A DNA stretch of 64,000 nt from the NCBI GenBank assembly GCA_023151315.1, contig JAKLJE010000002.1:124001-188000 (forward strand), in the 5' to 3' direction. Below the pieces are notes generated by a model. That model was not told the origin of the DNA, ran no database searches, and saw nothing but the letters and a program-made list of their open reading frames with translations. Below are positions 62,665 to 64,000 of the stretch, in pieces. The first letter of the stretch is position 1; each line of letters opens with the position of its first letter. This DNA is from Bacteroidia bacterium (lineage in GTDB: Bacteria; Bacteroidota; Bacteroidia; Palsa-965). A program made the position numbers and the translations under genes.

Positions 62665-63390
62665 TTAATCGGAATACGTATAGTAAACCAGAATCACTGA
62701 AAGTCCGAAACCGGATAGTTTTCCCTTAATGCTTGAGGGATCATTTACGTAAGTATACTGATTGATATAACTATTCAATTCGTAATAGTCTGTCTGCACC
62801 GGTGTCCAGCTGAAGTACGGTCGGAAAGCCAACCCAAGCCCTTTGTCCGTCGCAAGTATTAATTGTGCAAATGGTTCGAAGCCGATTTTAAACTGACTGT
62901 TTACTTTGGCAAAATTAGCCACGCCGATTTTGTCGGGTGTATCGGCACGCGTCAGAGTTTTTTCGGCATTGAGTCCGATGTTTATTCCGAATGCTAAAGC
63001 AATGTTTTCATTGGCACCTGCACCGAATCCTAACGCAAGATCAAATGTGTTCCACTTGTTTTTCAAGTCACGTTGCTGTCGAACTCCGGATGCATCAATT
63101 CCTGAAGCTGATACTTTACAACTTCGAAATGTAAAACCGAAGTCAACGAAAAGATGATTGTAACTCAAACCGCTACGGAATGATGGCCCGTCATAATAAT
63201 GACAGTATTCCATCTTATCATCCAGATAACTTCTGGTTTGATTGTAACGATCAATTACAAAATCAAGCCCTTCTGATTTCAGCAGAGCTGCATTGTAACC
63301 AATTCCCCGATAATAGTAGTTCTGTGCAGTCAGCATTTGAGCGCTCACAGTCGAAAAAGTCACTACGAGTAAAAACAGAAGTCTGGTCAT
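62665..63390 (-). CDS. Outer-membrane beta-barrel protein, unknown function
   Basis: A 241-residue protein with a signal peptide (about 1-17) and repeated amphipathic strands (FRSGLSYNHLFVDFGFTFRSCKV, FDLALGFGAGANENIALAFGINIG, FAQLILATDKGLGLAFRPYFSW) ending in LSVILVYYTYS. The pattern suggests a small outer-membrane barrel of the Bacteroidota type; no specific family is recognised. Two Cys lie near residues 62 and 90. It is the first gene of the run with csaA and the hydrolase. Confidence 0.72.
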   Translation of the reverse strand: MTRLLFLLVVTFSTVSAQMLTAQNYYYRGIGYNAALLKSEGLDFVIDRYNQTRSYLDDKMEYCHYYDGPSFRSGLSYNHLFVDFGFTFRSCKVSASGIDASGVRQQRDLKNKWNTFDLALGFGAGANENIALAFGINIGLNAEKTLTRADTPDKIGVANFAKVNSQFKIGFEPFAQLILATDKGLGLAFRPYFSWTPVQTDYYELNSYINQYTYVNDPSSIKGKLSGFGLSVILVYYTYSD

Positions 63391-63407
63391 GCCGTCGTTG
63401 TCAAATA

Positions 63408-63839
63408 CTATTTAAACAATCCGCCAAGCATGTTTCCTATTCCCCCGTTTGTTAACGAACCGATCACACTATTCATGTCTATGCTATTGTCGTTCGGATC
63501 ATTGGTCTTCTTTACCAATTGATTCATAACAACAGGAATTAACTGTTCTGCAATTCCGCTTGCCTGTGAAGAATTCAGGTTGAACTTCTGTGCAAGATCC
63601 CCCGCAACATTCTTTGTAACGTTGTTCACTACCGGATTTGATTGTTGTGTGTTGCCGGATTGGAACATCTCCAATAACTGCGACATATTGCCACCTTGTG
63701 CTTGATTGCCCAATGAATTCATGATGGAATTACCTGTGGTATTTATCGCATCATCATTGTGTTCATTCGGGATTGCCGGATTATTGATGATGGCAGAACC
63801 AGCATTCTGCTTTACAAGATCGAGGAGTTGATCGAACAT
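63408..63839 (-). CDS. DUF937/YidB-like protein
   Basis: A 143-residue protein: MFDQLLDLVKQNAGSAI at the N terminus, central Asn/Gln-rich region, then LAQKFNLNSSQASGIAEQLI and VIGSLTNGGIGNMLGGLFK. The helix-plus-glycine pattern and the closing GGLFK match the DUF937 group that includes YidB. No signal peptide. Function not established. It begins 17 bp before the window's repetitive right end. Confidence 0.75.
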   Translation of the reverse strand: MFDQLLDLVKQNAGSAIINNPAIPNEHNDDAINTTGNSIMNSLGNQAQGGNMSQLLEMFQSGNTQQSNPVVNNVTKNVAGDLAQKFNLNSSQASGIAEQLIPVVMNQLVKKTNDPNDNSIDMNSVIGSLTNGGIGNMLGGLFK

Positions 63840-63897
63840 ATAAGTCGGATTTAAGTTTTGAAAGTAGTGAATTGATTCTTGGTGAGCAAGAGCAACC

Positions 63898-63990
63898 GTC
63901 AGGACGTAGGTCGATATAACCAGTCAGGACGTAAGTCCTGACTGCTCTCGTGTAAGTCCTGACTGCACTCTTGTAAGTCCTGATTGCACT
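63898..63990. repeat. 21-bp tandem repeat with an inverted copy, at the window edge
   Basis: Three units of GTAAGTCCTGACTGC(A/T)CTC begin at 63931, 63952 and 63973 (period 21). The first pairs with an inverted CAGTCAGGAC at 63921-63930 to make a perfect 10-bp stem (63921-63944) with a GTAA loop; GTCAGGAC also occurs at 63898. The array may continue beyond the window. It is not a CRISPR: the repeats abut without unique spacers. Confidence 0.75.
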
Positions 63991-64000
63991 GTACAAGTGT

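Noticed and set aside
63931-63990. CRISPR array at the right edge
   Set aside because: Units are 21 bp, abutting, with no unique spacers, and no cas gene is in the window.
63781-63996. A 71-codon minus frame made of the 21-bp repeat
   Set aside because: It overlaps the DUF937-like gene in another frame and consists mostly of the repeat; treated as non-coding.

Overview
The window comes from a member of the Bacteroidota. Many large secreted proteins end in type IX secretion (T9SS) sorting domains. Several genes have the Bacteroidota-type -7 box TAnnTTTG (sometimes one base shorter) only 4-7 nt before the start codon. Shine-Dalgarno sequences are almost absent, lipoprotein signals and PKD, SprB and BNR repeats are common, and there is one initiator tRNA. 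GC content looks to be in the mid-40s by eye (not computed). No rRNA, CRISPR array, intact insertion sequence, integrase or phage gene is visible, so this reads as ordinary chromosome with some accessory blocks.

Layout. 1-9.8 kb (+): fatty-acid beta-oxidation block, with the acyl-CoA ligase (cut by the left edge), a MarR regulator with a perfect 26-bp palindrome in front, a fused hydroxyacyl-CoA dehydrogenase/enoyl-CoA hydratase, thiolase, a CreD-like membrane protein, an acyl-CoA dehydrogenase and a DUF1801/YdeI protein. 9.8-11.7 kb (-): a lipoprotein and an MFS transporter. 11.8-12.0 kb (+): a tiny very basic secreted protein. 12.1-17.7 kb (-): a tight six-gene run containing two paralogous cobalamin-binding radical SAM enzymes, two methyltransferases, a nucleotidyltransferase and a metal-binding lipoprotein; this is the best candidate for an undescribed pathway. 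17.7-18.8 kb (-): an OmpA-domain protein. 18.9-23.9 kb (-): GH92 mannosidase, glycosylasparaginase and ROK sugar kinase, a compact set that could dismantle N-glycans. 23.9-28.2 kb (+): a lipoprotein esterase, then a five-gene MbnP-type (metal-related) envelope cluster. 28.2-30.8 kb (-): an RND/MMPL exporter and a cold-shock protein. 31.0-32.5 kb (+): a third cobalamin radical SAM protein.

32.6-50.2 kb is dominated by giant T9SS cargo: a metalloprotease, a 2112-residue PKD-repeat protein with a type B sorting domain, a BNR-repeat protein and a Gly-rich/SprB-repeat protein. The initiator tRNA lies between the first two, behind a hairpin-dense 280-bp stretch whose edge repeats the tRNA 3' end. 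50.2-58.0 kb holds YceI, a cation/proton antiporter, and the GTPases Era and Der separated by a second BNR cargo gene. 58.1-58.9 kb is an ArsR/AHSA1 pair with two operator-like sites around its promoter. 59.0-63.8 kb (-) has two more T9SS cargo proteins, a CsaA-like tRNA-binding protein, an outer-membrane protein and a DUF937-like protein. The window ends in a 21-bp tandem repeat.

Overall, the block encodes lipid catabolism, glycan scavenging, envelope metal handling and an extensive secreted/adhesive surface proteome, with housekeeping GTPases embedded.
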